Part shown: in pieces, positions 11,519 to 25,123 of the stretch
Layout of the letters: each line of letters starts with the position of its first letter
Position numbering within the stretch: the stretch's first letter is position 1
From: Dichomitus squalens LYAD-421 SS1
Taxonomy: Eukaryota > Basidiomycota > Agaricomycetes > Polyporales > Polyporaceae
DNA: 64,000 bases
NCBI RefSeq assembly: GCF_000275845.1
Contig: NW_006766884.1
Location: forward strand, 451,976 to 515,975
Reading direction: 5' to 3'
The notes under the pieces: model-generated
Told to the model about the DNA's origin: nothing
Database searches by the model: none
The model's input: the letters and a program-made list of their open reading frames with translations, nothing else
Made by a program: the position numbers and the translations under genes

Positions 11519-12491
11519 GCAATTGCCGATATATAGGGTTGTATGCGAGCAGGGGTTGTTCTAGGAAATCCGGCGTGATTGATGCGTTACCAAAATCCAG
11601 TCCTGCTGAAGGCGAAAGAGACGGAGTAGGCCGCCCAGCGGGTGTAGTAGAGTAATAAAGATCTAGAACACCGAGGAAATGTATTAAAGAACGAAGGAAG
11701 GGATCAGAACCCGCGAAGGGGGCGGAAGAAGTGGCGAAACATACGCACCGTGCCAACGTTATAACCGTCCAGGAGTGGGAGACACGCACGTAGTAACCGT
11801 CGACCAAAGTTCTCGCGACTCTCAAGCTCTGTCAGAGATGCTTGGAGTCCTAAGGACGATCGTTTACGGGACCGGGTCTGGTCCGACCTAGAGAGACGTT
11901 GGGCGTGGGCGTGAAATGAGGCGATGCGACAGGAGGAAGTCAAGAGTACGACAGGACGTTGAGTGAACTGCCAGCAGTTCGTCCTTGGGTTCCTCTTGGG
12001 TGGAAATGAAGGCACGCGGCCTAAGTAGGTCGGAGGATGGGGAGAGAGAGCACAGGGCGAGCGGCCCGTTTCGATGGAGACTCGCAGTACGGATTCACCT
12101 GGCGCGCGGCAACTATAGACCGGGAGCCGTTACGTCGACGATGTTCCCATCATGTCTCTGTCGAGCTCACTGTCTCTCTTACCTTGCAAACAACTCCCTG
12201 CAATTTACGACTGGGCGATATGAACGAGCGGGATGTTTCGGACATCTACGAAGACGTGTTTGACGGCGCTCGGGATGTCCCAGACAGCAACCTACGGCGG
12301 GCCGCCGGCTGATGGAACGGTGTGAGTATGGCGAAACCCTCGCGCCTTCGTCCGCGACTCTCTATTCCGAGTTGCCTGAATGAACATAAACCCAGAGCCC
12401 GTCCGCGCTTCTTCTCTGCGTTCTCTCAGGCTCGTGCTCACACCCGCCCACGCCTGCTACTTCTTCTCCTTGTAGCTTGTGTACTGTCAAA
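11519..12491. other. Divergent intergenic region
   Basis: About 1 kb between the Mso1-like start and the sulfide:quinone oxidoreductase start. A 91-codon frame at 12037-12312 ends in an acidic segment but has no recognised family; I do not call it a gene. Confidence 0.45.
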
Positions 12492-14286
12492 ATGCTCGCA
12501 TTCGCGTCGCGATCCAAGGCGCTGGTGAAGCGGGCACCCGCAGCCGCACGATGGGCAAGTAGCGCAGTGAGCAAAGACCAGTTCAAGATCCTGGTAGTAG
12601 GAGGAGGTATGTATGCCATACCGTGACGCATCAGTCATTTCTTCTCCGTCAATCCTGATTGTTGCACCTTATACCCCGCGCGGACGCACAGGTTCCGCCG
12701 GTCTTACAGTGGCAAACCAGCTGTACAAGCGCTTCAAAAGCGCCGGAAAGGCCCTCAACGAGGGCGACATCGCCATCCTCGATGCCGCCGAGTATCATTA
12801 CTACCAGGTGCGGATGATCGTCTCAGCGGCATTCTACGTCCAATATAGTTTTGCTCAATTACTTCCTTGACTCAATCTCCGCTATTCTCGGGTGGGAAAT
12901 CCGTAACATAGCCTGGATGGTATGTGGCTGTTGCTCATGTATCTCGCGACCGGCGAAACGCCACACGTAACTGACACACGCTCCGCCCCTCGCTCTGACA
13001 GGACTCTCGTTGGCGCAGGCTTGAAGCAGAAGGAGGAGACACGCCGCAATCTTGACACGCTCATTCCATCCCACCTCGCGCACATCCCCGAGAATGTCAA
13101 GACATTCGAGCCTAAGTCGAACTCTGTTACGACGGCGTCAGGGCGCAAGATCGGATACGAGAACCTTGTCGTCGCGACGGGCCTCCAGACCAACTGGTCA
13201 TCCATTCCAGGACTCGAGAAGGCTCTGGCCGACCCGAGCTCAGGCGTGTCCTCCATATACTCTTACAATACTGCCGACAAGGTATGGAGGGACATTGATG
13301 CCCTCCGGTCGGGCAAGGCCATCTTCACCCAGCCCGCCGGCGTCATCAAGTGTGCCGGAGGTGAGAACCCCTTTCGTTCTCGCAGTATCGCTTGGCAGGA
13401 TGCCTCAAATCGTGTCTACAGCACCACAGAAAATCATGTGGATGGCGTGGGACAGGTACCAGAGGACGGGTCGTGGGGACACGATCTCCGTCGACTTCTA
13501 CACCGGCACCCCCTCCATATTTAGTGTGAAGAAGTACGCGGACGCATTGAACGAGCTTCGCATTCAGCGCGGCGTGGGAGGTTACTTCAACCACAACCTG
13601 GTCAGCGTGAATCCAGATGCGCACAGGGCGACGTTCAAGACCCCAGATGGCACAATCGATGTCGAATACACTCTCCTGCATGTTTCCCCACCCATGGGTC
13701 CCCTTGAGGTCATGAAGGACCAGCCCATCGTGGACCAGGCGGGCTGGGTCTCTGTCGACCAGGCTACGCTCCGCCATACCAACCCCGAGTTCGGCAATGT
13801 CTGGGCGCTGGGTGACTGCTCGAGCTTGCCGACCAGCAAGACAGCCGCTGCTATCACTGGCCAGGCTCCTGTCTTGACTGAAAACCTGTTCTCCGTTGTC
13901 GATACCGGCAAGATCGCAAACGCGGCATACGACGGCTACACCAGCTGCCCAGTAAGCTTATTCCTTGATCCACACTTGTCCCCACACACTCATGCTGTCT
14001 TCGTGTCCTTAGTTGTTGACTGGTTACGGCCAACTCATGCTGGCTGAGTTCAAGTACGGTCTGGAGCCCAAGGAGTCTTTCGCGAACATCCTTGGCGATC
14101 AGGCCATTCCGCGCGCAGCATACTACTACCTCAAAAAGGACCTCTTCCCTTGGGCCTACTGGAATCACATGGTGAGCAGCTTCCCGAATCGCATGCCCTG
14201 TAATGTTTGACTTGTCGAACTATTCGTAGATCAAGGGCAACTGGTTTGGATCGTCTGGGTTCATTCGGCCCTCGTTCGGCCAGTAG
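12492..14286 (+). CDS. Mitochondrial sulfide:quinone oxidoreductase (SQOR/Hmt2 family)
   Basis: Exons start 12492-12606, 12692-12807, a microexon 12912-12919, then 13002 onward, with further introns near 13361-13422, 13952-14012 and 14173-14230. The N-terminus is a basic, Ala/Arg-rich mitochondrial presequence. The FAD-binding motif ILVVGGGSAGLTVA is split by intron 1. YYQPGWTLVGAG follows, then VVATGLQ and the FAD-contacting VWALGDCSSLPTSKT. Two cysteines at the family positions (GVIKCAG and YTSCP) would form the redox pair that oxidises sulfide. The enzyme passes electrons from hydrogen sulfide to ubiquinone at the inner mitochondrial membrane. The C-terminal segment (FPWAYWNHM) matches the membrane-facing end of the family. 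The microexon is needed to encode PGW. Confidence 0.93.
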
Positions 14287-14446
14287 ACATCCCGGTGATT
14301 GCAGTACTACATTCATGTATTACCATATTTTTTGGATATAGCTTTCTGAGATCCCTCTGTCTCGTCCGCATCGACCGCCGCTATGCGAACTTATGACTCG
14401 AGCCTTACATAAATCTACGAATTATGAGTACAACACGCGGAGCCGA

Positions 14447-15833
14447 CTAGAATCCAAAAATGTCGTCGATCTCGTCTCGCTTCTTTTTCTTCTTTTTCGC
14501 AGGTTTAACAGACACAGCTTCGGCGTCGCTCTTCTTCCGTTTCGCGCCATTGTCTGTGTTCTCAGCAGTTGAGACTGACGTAACGGTGGGAACATGCGAC
14601 GACGTGACAGAACCCGCTGTATGTCTTACACCTGATGCACAGGAAGTCAATAAACGAGCGGTACGGAGAAAGCGCGTCGGAAAAGCTTACGCGTTGCTCG
14701 GCCGACTTCAAGCTCGCTCGAGAGGGAAAACGTTGTGAAGTCGACCCGCTCTTTCTCGTCGGAGTCTAGCGACAGCGGTTCGTTGGCAGATGGGAGCGAC
14801 ACCACGGCCGGTATCATATCTTCCTGGGGATGTACTGTGGTGGTACGGACTAATGCGCTTCCGACGTCTTCGTCCATAGCCTCAGCGGGAGCGGGGACCT
14901 TGCTAATGGCTCTTGAAGTGGTGTTGGACAGTATGGGAGTAGATCCCACAAGCTCCTCCTCGTTGGCCTTGACAAACTTTCTCACCTTTTGCGCTTCGGA
15001 TAGCTTCGTCGACGTCAGCCAAGCGACATTGTATCGCGTGAACGGACTCACTTGCAACGTTTGCAAGGCCGTGTAGCTGGCGAACCAAGTATTCTGGAGC
15101 ACAGCTCTCACCTCGGATAGAAGGAGGCTCATTCGCGATGCGATAGCAGCCAGCGTGAGGACCAACTGAAGAAATGCGCCTGTCTGCATCATGAGGGTAA
15201 AGGACCTGATATCACCGGTCAACAGAAACACATATACGTTTGAGGCTGCTTACTCATATGCAGACAGTAGCCGTTCTCGAGACTGTCGGACGATGCGGAT
15301 CAACTTCCCTCTCGTACGCACGAACTCGAATCTCACGACTCACTCTGTCAATCAGCGTGCAGCACGCGGAGCACCTCTCCAGAACGAATAGTGATAGTTT
15401 CGCGTCCGGATAGTGCGTCCACGGACCTTTCAAGAGCTTTGTGCTGTACGGGGTGAACACTGTCACGGCTCGCAATGGCAGACTATACTGCTCAATCTAC
15501 TCACGTCCGTACGGACGGTTCGCCCCAGTACGACAGTCGCAGGCTTTCCACTACGTCGTCCATATGCATTTCGTCCAGACGCTCACCAAGCTTTCTCATC
15601 TCAGCAACCCGCTGCCAAAATAGAGCTGTTCGATGCTGGTTCTTTCCCTTGTAATATAGCCGTTCCAAAACTTGGAGTTCGGTGCGATGACTGACAAGGG
15701 CTGCTTGGAGTCTGCGCGAGCATGCCTTGAGCTGCTTGAGGACGGCGTCAACCGCCGGATGGAGACCAGGCTCAAGAGCATATCTTGGGAAGCATTTCGG
15801 AGAGGGCGATGGTACATGGCGACGCGGTGGCAT
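14447..15833 (-). CDS. NEPRO/Rmp1-like nucleolar protein (RNase MRP-type, DUF4477-like)
   Basis: The start at 15833 (MPPRRHVPSP) gives an N-terminal helical domain with YYKGKNQHRTALFWQRV and MRKLGERL, which I recognise as the nucleolus and neural progenitor protein-like block. Introns near 15465-15505 and further on join helical segments (LTLAAIASRMSLLLSEVR, LQNTWFASYTALQTL). The last exon ends in a poly-lysine tract followed by DEIDDIFGF, a tail like that of RNase MRP subunit Rmp1. In this family the protein acts in the nucleolus in rRNA processing. The family call rests on the KNQHR block and the C-terminal motif. It is divergent from the beta-adaptin gene, with 193 bases between start codons. 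Confidence 0.6.
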
Positions 15834-16026
15834 TGTCTGAGACGTGCGCAGTGGGATCGAGTGGCTGAGGGGAGCGAACGAGACATGGGCGCTTGCACTT
15901 GCAGCGGCTCCTGTTCGGCTCTCTCACTCGGCTACCCTCTCTAGATCTCGCGGTCATATACCCTCTCCCTCATACTGGCTCATCACCCCGCACGGCGACC
16001 GGGAACGTAGTGACAATTTTTGCAAG

Positions 16027-18740
16027 ATGAGCGGACAAGGCGGTCAAGATGCCAAATTCTTCCAGCGGGGCAAGATCCAGGTGCGCGATTACCGTGCCGT
16101 CCACCGCGCCGTGTGTGCTATTGTGAGTGCTCGCTCTCTAACCATGCCGCTCCTAGGAATTCCGCGCGGAACTAGAGGCGGCGGAGTCCAAGGACAAGAA
16201 GTTCACCAAGCGGAAGACTGTGCTCAAGAAGATTGTCGCGAATATAACGATGGGTAATGATAGTAAGTAGTCGGGTTCCCGCTGCCTCTGGAGACGCTTA
16301 CGGGATCGTGAGGTAGTGTCTCCTCTATTCACGGATGTGGTACAATCCTTGGGTACTCCGCTCCTGGAAATCAAGAAGAGTACGTGTCCGTTGTATAGGG
16401 ATACCCATATCCGAGTGTTCACGGTGTGTCAGTGGTGTACCTATTCCTCGTGTGCTATGGTCGGCAGAAGGCAGACCAATTACACCTTGTGATTCCCCAT
16501 TTCTTGCAGGTACGTTTCGCGTACCATACCAATTCATTTTGCTAGTGGATTTGTTGACAACATCCAGGATTGCAATGACCGCAACCCTCTAGTCCGCGCC
16601 CTCGCCATCCGGACTATGTCGTATATACCCACACCCATCGTCATCGAGGCATTGACGGAACAGTTGAGGCACTGTCTTAAGGATCGCGACCCCTACGTCC
16701 GAAAGACCGCTGCTATCTGCGTGGCAAAGCTTTACACCGCTGACCCGCGAAAGGCTGAGAAGGGTGGTTTCGTTGAGATGCTGCGAGACCTACTATTGGA
16801 TTCAAACGCAACTGTGGTGGCGAATGCGGTCGCAGCACTGTCCGAAATAGGAGACCGACAAGATGGTGTCATCTTCAAGCTCAATCTGACAGTTGCTAAC
16901 AAGCTTCTGACCGCGCTGGGTGAAAGCTCAGAGTGCGTAGTCATTCACTTCACTTTCTTCGAACCTCACGTGTCGATGGTGTATATCCAGGTGGGGCACC
17001 ATCTACATCCTGGATTCGCTTCTGCGATACATCCCTGAGCGGCATATCGATGCGGAGATGATGGCGGAGCGTGTCATTGTGCAACTCAACCACGCAAATT
17101 CTGCTGTGGTACTCACGGCCATCAAGGTCCTACTGTACCTCATGAACTACATGGAGAACCGGAAGCTTATGGAGTACATCTGCAAGAAAATGGGACCTCC
17201 GCTAGGTTAGTGTCTGTCTGTGAGTATATGCAAAGCCACCTAACTTCTCCACAGTGACACTACTAAGCTCGGGCCCTGAGGTCCAATACGTCGCTTTGCG
17301 GAACATCCTTCTCATCATTCAGCGCAGACCATCCGTGCTGAAGAATGACGTGAAGGTGTTCTTCTGCAAATACAATGACCCAATATACGTCAAGCTTGCA
17401 AAGCTCGAGATCATGTACCGCTTGGCCCGCGAGGAGAATGCCAAAGAGGTCCTCGCGGAGCTTCAGGAGTATGCAATCTCGCCTTATGCGTTTGTTCCGC
17501 AGGAATCTGACCATTATGCCTCAGGTACGCCTCGGAGGTGGACGTCGACTTCGTCCGCAAAGCCGTACGGTCAATAGGTCGACTGGCAATCAAAGTCCAG
17601 GAAGCGGCCGACTCGTGTATACAAGCGCTGTTGGACCTGATGGACACCAAGGTGTCGTACGTGGTGCAGGAGGCAGTCATCGTCATCAAAGATGTCTTCC
17701 GACGATACCCAGGGAAATACGAGGGCATCATTCCCAAGCTGTGCGAACATCTTGATCTCCTCGATGAGCCAGAGTCCAAGGCCGCAGTGATCTGGATCAT
17801 CGGACAGTTCGCCAATCGCATCGAGAACGCCGACGAACTTATGGATGATCTCACGTACACGTTCCTCGAAGAGCCAACGGAAGTGAGTGCTATAATTACG
17901 CTTTCTCCACGTGTGTCACCGCTAACAGGGTCTCATAGGTGCAATTGGCGTTGCTGACGGCTGCGGTCAAATTGTTCATCTACAAGGCGCATTCGGACAC
18001 TACCAAGGCGCTCGTGCACAAAGTGCTGAAGTGGGCGACGGAGGATGTCGACAATCCGGATCTTCGTGATCGTGGGTTTATGTACTGGCGCATGCTTGCC
18101 ATCAATCCTGCAGTGGCCGGTGAGATTGTCCTTGCCGAGAAGCCCGCGATCACCACGGATGCGGATCGGATGGACAGAGGAGCACTGGACCAGCTACTTC
18201 TGCACACTGGGACACTGGGTAGCATCTACCACAAGAATCCGGAGGTGCGTACTCTCATGCGCCTTCGCCTATCATACATCTTGCGATTGAGACATAATGC
18301 TCATGCGCTGTCGTGCGATGTAGACATTCATCCGCAATGCCACTGGCAGAGCTCTGGCTGATAGCCCCGCACTGAACCCCCTCTCACGACAAGTCCTGGT
18401 TCCCGCATCTCGTCCCAACCTCCCTCTTCCGGCCATCGTCGTGCCAGGCCCGGGCCCCCAGGAGATCTCTCAGAGCAACGGCACGAACGGGAGCCTCGTG
18501 GCAACAGGAGACCCCCCAGAGCCTACCAGAAACGGCTCGACTGGGGACGTGGCCAGACGCCGGTCACAAGAGAGTCCGAGCAACGAAGGCGACGGTGACG
18601 ATGACGATGACGACGAGGCTCCTGTCTCCTCAAGGCCTGCTGGGGGAGACCCGTACGCGGGCTTGGACAGTGCGTTTGGCGGGAGTTACGTCGCCGACGA
18701 GCCGCGTCCGCAGAACCAGGACCTGTTGGACTTGATATGA
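16027..18740 (+). CDS. AP-1/AP-2 complex beta-adaptin
   Basis: The start at 16027 ([12 protein letters not shown]) is followed by at least nine exons. The N-terminal block ([28 protein letters not shown]) and the armadillo-like trunk are strongly conserved, including [41 protein letters not shown] and [13 protein letters not shown]. The product is about 730 residues: the trunk plus a hinge with an acidic run ([10 protein letters not shown]) and a terminal clathrin-box-like DLLDLI. A folded ear domain is absent, as in yeast Apl2. The protein would be the large beta subunit of a clathrin adaptor at the trans-Golgi/endosome or plasma membrane. AP-1 versus AP-2 is not decided by sequence alone; many basidiomycetes use one beta chain for both. 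Confidence 0.93.
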
Positions 18741-19154
18741 TCCGGACAATGATGATGTGCAGGTGCTTGTATATTATGCTTTGGATGTAATGTATCGTTG
18801 CGTTGATGTGTTGGGCCGGAGGATGCCCAATTTCATGGTCGCGTTGCCATTGACGTGGACCCAGACAAGTGCATGCCCGTGGCTCGTCCCAACGATGCTG
18901 CGGCAATATGAACCCCGCCTTTATGGCGCCTTGCGCTGAATGGCTCCGGTTGGGATCATGGCTACATTGATTGAAGCGCTACAAATACATATGATACCCG
19001 CTGTCCAGATACTAGTCGTGCAATACACCCCGTTTATCTTGAAGAGAGCCCGATTGCCTGTTGCCAGTCAACAAAGCGCGAGCGTTCGGTGGACCAGGGC
19101 TCTACTCCTGTGAATCCCCTCGTGCAGATCTGCGAACACGAGCAAAAGTCGCTG
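18741..19154. other. Convergent intergenic region
   Basis: About 0.4 kb between the 3' ends of the beta-adaptin and OTU genes, probably shared untranslated regions. Nothing else is seen. Confidence 0.5.
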
Positions 19155-20191
19155 CTACGCGTGCAACGCGGACTTCACCGTGTTCATGAAAGTCTTGGGT
19201 CGCAAGGAATTGTAGTGCTATAAACTAGGCTTGAGCGCATGTTCCTCTGAAAAAGAAATAGGGACAGTACCTCTCCGAGACCGAACATATGACGGTGGTA
19301 GCTGATATACACGACATGCTTTGAATCCGAGGTCGTGAAATCTTCACCGTGTACGACCACAGGAGGTGTACCTCCTTGCACGACATGGATCGGCACGCGG
19401 TACGCCCGACTTAGCGCGAGTATCTCGGGCTCGCCTCCCCATGCACCTGTCGAGCGCATGTTTGCGCAATACCTTTGAAACTGTTCGGGAGTCATGATTC
19501 CAGCATCCGTTGCGCCCCCGCCGTCCTCTCCACCTTCCGAGGGCAAGAAGGGAAGGAAGTCGTTCGGATGCGTCTGGATGAAGTCTGCAGCTGCCTGTCG
19601 ACATGTCTGATACGACGCATCTGCTTCGGGTATGATGCCGAGGAGGGCAAGCTGGTCCGCTACCGCGGAGAAGAGGCAGTGGCCGTCCGGGTTGATCTAG
19701 CGGGCGGCAGATTATACACAAGACAAGCCGAGGCAAAGGGTGCATGCTTACCTCGTGTATCTGAAGGCGCAATTCGTCGCATACCCGCTTGATACTGGCT
19801 TCTTCCTCCTTCTGTTGACGTTGAAGCCGTGCGTCCGCCTCGGGGTCACTCGGTGCGTAATCTTCTGCAAGCGCCGCAGCTTTTCGCGCCTAGTCCATCT
19901 CGTATCAGAAGACTGAGACGGGGACGAAGCCTCGAGCGCACCCACCTGTCTAGCCTTGAACCTCGACTTGGCGTCCTTCTTCGGTGCGTGATCCAATACG
20001 TTCGCCACCCCGTTCATGTTCATCGCATTCAGGACCGTCGCAGATTCGTGTCGGACCGTCTCGTCCTTCGAGTCCAGCTGCGCCAGCAGATCGTCCACCA
20101 AAGCATCGTCGTCTATCTGATCCCCTGAGGGCGGAGGTGTCGATTGGGGAGGGGAAAGCATCTTCTTGACCTTGCTCTTCTTCGCGGCCAT
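19155..20191 (-). CDS. OTU-domain deubiquitinase (OTUD6/Otu2 type)
   Basis: The start at 20191 (MAAKKSKVKKML) opens a lysine-rich, helical N-terminal region containing ARKAAALAEDYAP, typical of OTUD6/Otu2 proteins. The OTU core begins with INPDGHCLFSAVADQL, supplying the catalytic Cys after Asp-Gly-His. It continues through YCANMRSTGAWGGEPEILALSRAY and ends with HVVYISYHRHMFGLGEHYNSL, which carries the catalytic His. The last short exon (HYNSL to the stop at 19155) follows an intron near 19211-19275. The product should cleave ubiquitin chains in the cytosol; Otu2 acts on ribosome-linked ubiquitin in yeast (family knowledge, not shown here). Confidence 0.9.
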
Positions 20192-20698
20192 GACGAGGGA
20201 TTTGGATGCTTAGAGTGACTACAGCCTGTAGGATGCTGCGATCTCACGTCAGGAATAAGTCAAGCCCAAGAAGGAACTAACAGACGGGTATGCTGGAGAT
20301 TGAGTTGGAGGTGGAGACGGGGTACTCAACGTCTGTGGTGCATTCGGTCGATGGTGGAATGTTTCCGCATCTGAGATTGACCCTAACCTTGGGTTCGATG
20401 ACCTCACAGTCGGGAGTACGGCCCGATGCCCGGCGAATGTTGCCGTCGCCGACGACCAGCTGCAGCAACCGTGCGTTTGTGGCCCGGTTCAGCCAACCCC
20501 GGGCCCCCCAGCGATGTACTTACTTACCAAGGCTCAAGCTCACACACGGCTGCCAGTGCTTCCCATCGGCATCTTATTATAACCACAGCGCAATCGATAA
20601 GGCGACCCAAGCTATCGCGCTCTCGTCCGAGAGGCCCTTCGAGCTCTGCATCAACCTCCCCGGATCTCGCTCGCTATCTGTTGAAATCGCCGCGCACA
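20192..20698. other. Divergent promoter region
   Basis: Half a kilobase between the OTU and aldo-keto reductase start codons. The frames inside are short and show no family features. Confidence 0.5.
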
Positions 20699-22161
<1,463 letters not shown>

Positions 22162-23513
22162 GCACACGCACCGATGTCGGCTCGCAAGCTGTATGCACGC
22201 GTGACTCTGGCGTTACGTATGTAGGTCGCGTTGCGTTGTCTCCGGGGAGTCGTTGCGTGCTCCTGTGAGTCCTGACGCTAGCATCACACCCATAGGAAGT
22301 TGAATCGCTGTACGCAACTGGGGCCGCGAACCTTATCTTCTGATTTTGAACCCAATTCAATGCTTCAATCGAGCCCGGTGCCAGATAACACGCTGCGCTC
22401 TGTGTCGTAATAGCCCTAGCCTGCGACCTGGTGTCTGAGGATAGATGAGTGGCATTAGACGGCTAAGATAGACCTGCTTCGCAGGCGCGCAGAGGACCTG
22501 ATCGCGAGCCTCGAGTGGGCCGGATCATCAACGACGTGTACTACTCGTCATCCTCGCCGTACTGCTACGGCTACTGTACTCCCTTGCAGGCCGCCACAGC
22601 GCCCGTTCTCCTCCTTACCGTCATCTCGTCGTCGGCTGCACTTGCAGGCAATGTCTTCCGAGTACGTCTGCAGCACTGTGGGAGACAGTTCGTACGCTAG
22701 AAGCTCCGGCCGACAATGCAGTGCTAGGCTCAGGGTCATTGGCGCTCGGCAGAACTACTCCATCTCCCCTGTCGAGACAGGGTGAACTCTCTCCTAGCTG
22801 TAGTACATTTGAATGCTGCAGATGCTTTGAACACTCCCAAGTTTGTCATCTAGCCTCAGGAGCGCAATGAAAGTCCTAACGAGAAGTCACCTAATCCATT
22901 TTGGTCGATTGGCGAAGCTTCCGTTTGCGGGAGACCGGTAGGCCGTCATTCCTTCGAAGCCCGCTGTGAGTCCTTGCGCACCTTCATGTACCTCAGTCGG
23001 TTCCCAGTCATCATGATGCTAATCCCTTGTTCAAGATGCGAAACGCGGCGTCGTTGACGTGCGTAATCTGAGAAGCTGCTACGGTGACAACGTATAGCTC
23101 ACAACCACAGTCTTTCCGCACATTTGCGAACGATAACCCGGTCCTGATTCTGCCCCCGTTTCGGGTCCATTGTGGGGCCATATCCAAGCTATCGTTCTCG
23201 TATACTGTAGGCTCCACTCCTGACTCGGCGATGTGTGGAGTGTTCGAGGCTCTCGAAGACAGAGTGCTCGCCACGATGTTGTCGCCGATGCCACGTCTTG
23301 CTCTCTCAGCCAGTCGTTCAACTACTATGGCGTAGGTCATGACGGCATGCTCACATCGTTGCTTCCGAACCTCGCCAAGTCTTAATAAAGCTGCACGAGA
23401 GAGGCGAACATTCCGCACCTGTCTACCCTCTTCCGTATCGCGCCCATTGTGTTTCAGGGCATCGCTGCTGACTCCTCCACGCCTTTCACGACTACTTACG
23501 ACCCCCGCTCGAC
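22162..23513. other. Intergenic, no gene recognised
   Basis: About 1.35 kb. A 169-codon minus-strand frame (23011-23520) runs into the opsin-like coding region and shows no domain. I treat the stretch as the aldo-keto reductase 3' region plus the opsin-like promoter. Confidence 0.45.
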
Positions 23514-24662
23514 ATGCCAAACACCTTCACCAGAGGGTCACTCGGCCAGAATCCTCCCAATGCCGACAGACATATCAGCTCTGGTGGCTCAGACTGGGCG
23601 TGGGCGGTATTCGCGATCATGCTCATCTGTGACCTCGTCGCCCTCTTCTGGACATTCAGGGTAAGTCGGCGTTGATGCGCATGGTGGTGACATATTACTC
23701 ATATGTTCTGTAGAGGGCGCGAGGAACGCGTCTGTTCCATCATATTGCCGTCATCGTTTTAACGACTGCGACCATCGCATGGTTTTCCATGGCCTCCGAC
23801 CTCGGTGCTACCCCAATCGCGGCGGAGTTCCATCGCAGTAACACCAACACTCGTCAAATCTGGGTACGCCTTCTCTCGTGTCATCACAGATGCTCAGACC
23901 TTGAACTGTTCTTCTTCCAGTATGTACGGTATATCCAGTATTTCATCACCTTCCCGCTGCTCCTACTTGAGCTCTTGCTCGCAACGGGCCTGTCGTTCTC
24001 CGACATCTTCACAACGCTGTTCATGGCGTGGGTTGTCGTCGTGACAGCCCTGGTCGGCGCTCTCGTGCGGTCCACATACAAATGGGGCTACTTCGCTCTG
24101 GGACTCGGCGCGTTGTGCTACATCTGGTGCGTTGATCCCTTCCTCGATTTGTTAGCCGTCAACTCATCAGCCACCAATGCATAGGTACGTCCTCCTCGGG
24201 CATGCGCCCGCATCGTTCGCGGCAGGCGGCGTGATGCGCAAGGGGTACCGCGGCGGCGCATTCTACCTCTCGTTCCTACTCCTCATCTACCCGATCGCGT
24301 GGGGCGTCTGCGAGGGCTCGAACACCGTCTCCCCTACCGGCGAGTTCATCTTCTACGGCATCCTCGACCTCCTCGCCGGGCCCGTCTTCCTCTTCGGCTT
24401 CCTCAGCCAAATTCGTGTGATTGATTACGGCACATTCGGCTTCACGTCAATGAAGTATTCCGAGGGGATGTACAATGGACATGGGGCGGGCACGGGCACG
24501 GGCTCGGGTATGGCGGGTCGCACGACGGGCCCCGTCAATGGATTCGGTGGTGCGAACAATGTTAACTCTGCACCTGGTACCGGCGGTAATGTGAACACGG
24601 TGGGAAATGGGACCGGCTCGACTGGTCTTAACCACACTGGTAACACTTCCACAGTGGTATAG
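23514..24662 (+). CDS. Opsin-related seven-helix protein (HSP30/Yro2/Mrh1-like), lacks retinal lysine
   Basis: Exons begin at 23514 (MPNTFTRGSLG) with introns near 23661-23714, 23862-23920 and 24125-24184. Seven membrane segments follow the microbial rhodopsin order. The helix C region VRYIQYFITFPLLLLELLL corresponds to the pump motif RY-x-D-W..TTPLLLLDL, with Gln at the proton-acceptor Asp and Glu at the donor Asp. In helix G, LDLLAGPVFLFGF has Gly where rhodopsins have the retinal-binding Lys. It is therefore an opsin-related protein that should not bind retinal. Family members act at the plasma membrane as stress-induced chaperone-like proteins. A long Gly/Thr/Asn-rich tail follows helix G. 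Confidence 0.88.
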
Positions 24663-25123
24663 AGTACTGGAGCGGTATAGAAGATAAGAAGGAGTCTCGG
24701 TTCCGGCGAGAAAGTTGTGGACGTTACGCCATTATTCTTTCCCGATCTTGCACCGTCCTCACACTTTGCAGTCCTGCATGCACATACGTAGTATCTGTCT
24801 CCATGCCTGCCTGTATCATACACTTTCCTAAATGCTAGTTTCCTGTTTCCTGATGTTATACAGCGGGCGGCGACGAGATGTTGCTTGTGAGCAAAAAACG
24901 TCGAACCCTGTCAGGGAGAGTTCTCAGAAGGCCGAAAGTTCCTACGATACACGACCCGGTCAGTTGCCAGCATTGACGGCATTTATGCCTATCAGTGTCG
25001 CGAGCCAGATTTTCCTCTAGTGATGATATTAATGAGTCCACGGGTAGTAATACTAAAGCGTATCATAGACCGTCCGACGATGGAAAAAAATCCCCATGCC
25101 GATAGTACCTCAATGCACATGCA
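24663..25123. other. Convergent intergenic region
   Basis: About 0.46 kb between the stops of the opsin-like and transcription factor genes. No feature beyond probable 3' untranslated regions. Confidence 0.5.

Noticed and set aside
23011..23520. 169-codon minus-strand frame overlapping the opsin-like start
   Set aside because: No domain or membrane pattern, and it overlaps the start of a well-supported gene.
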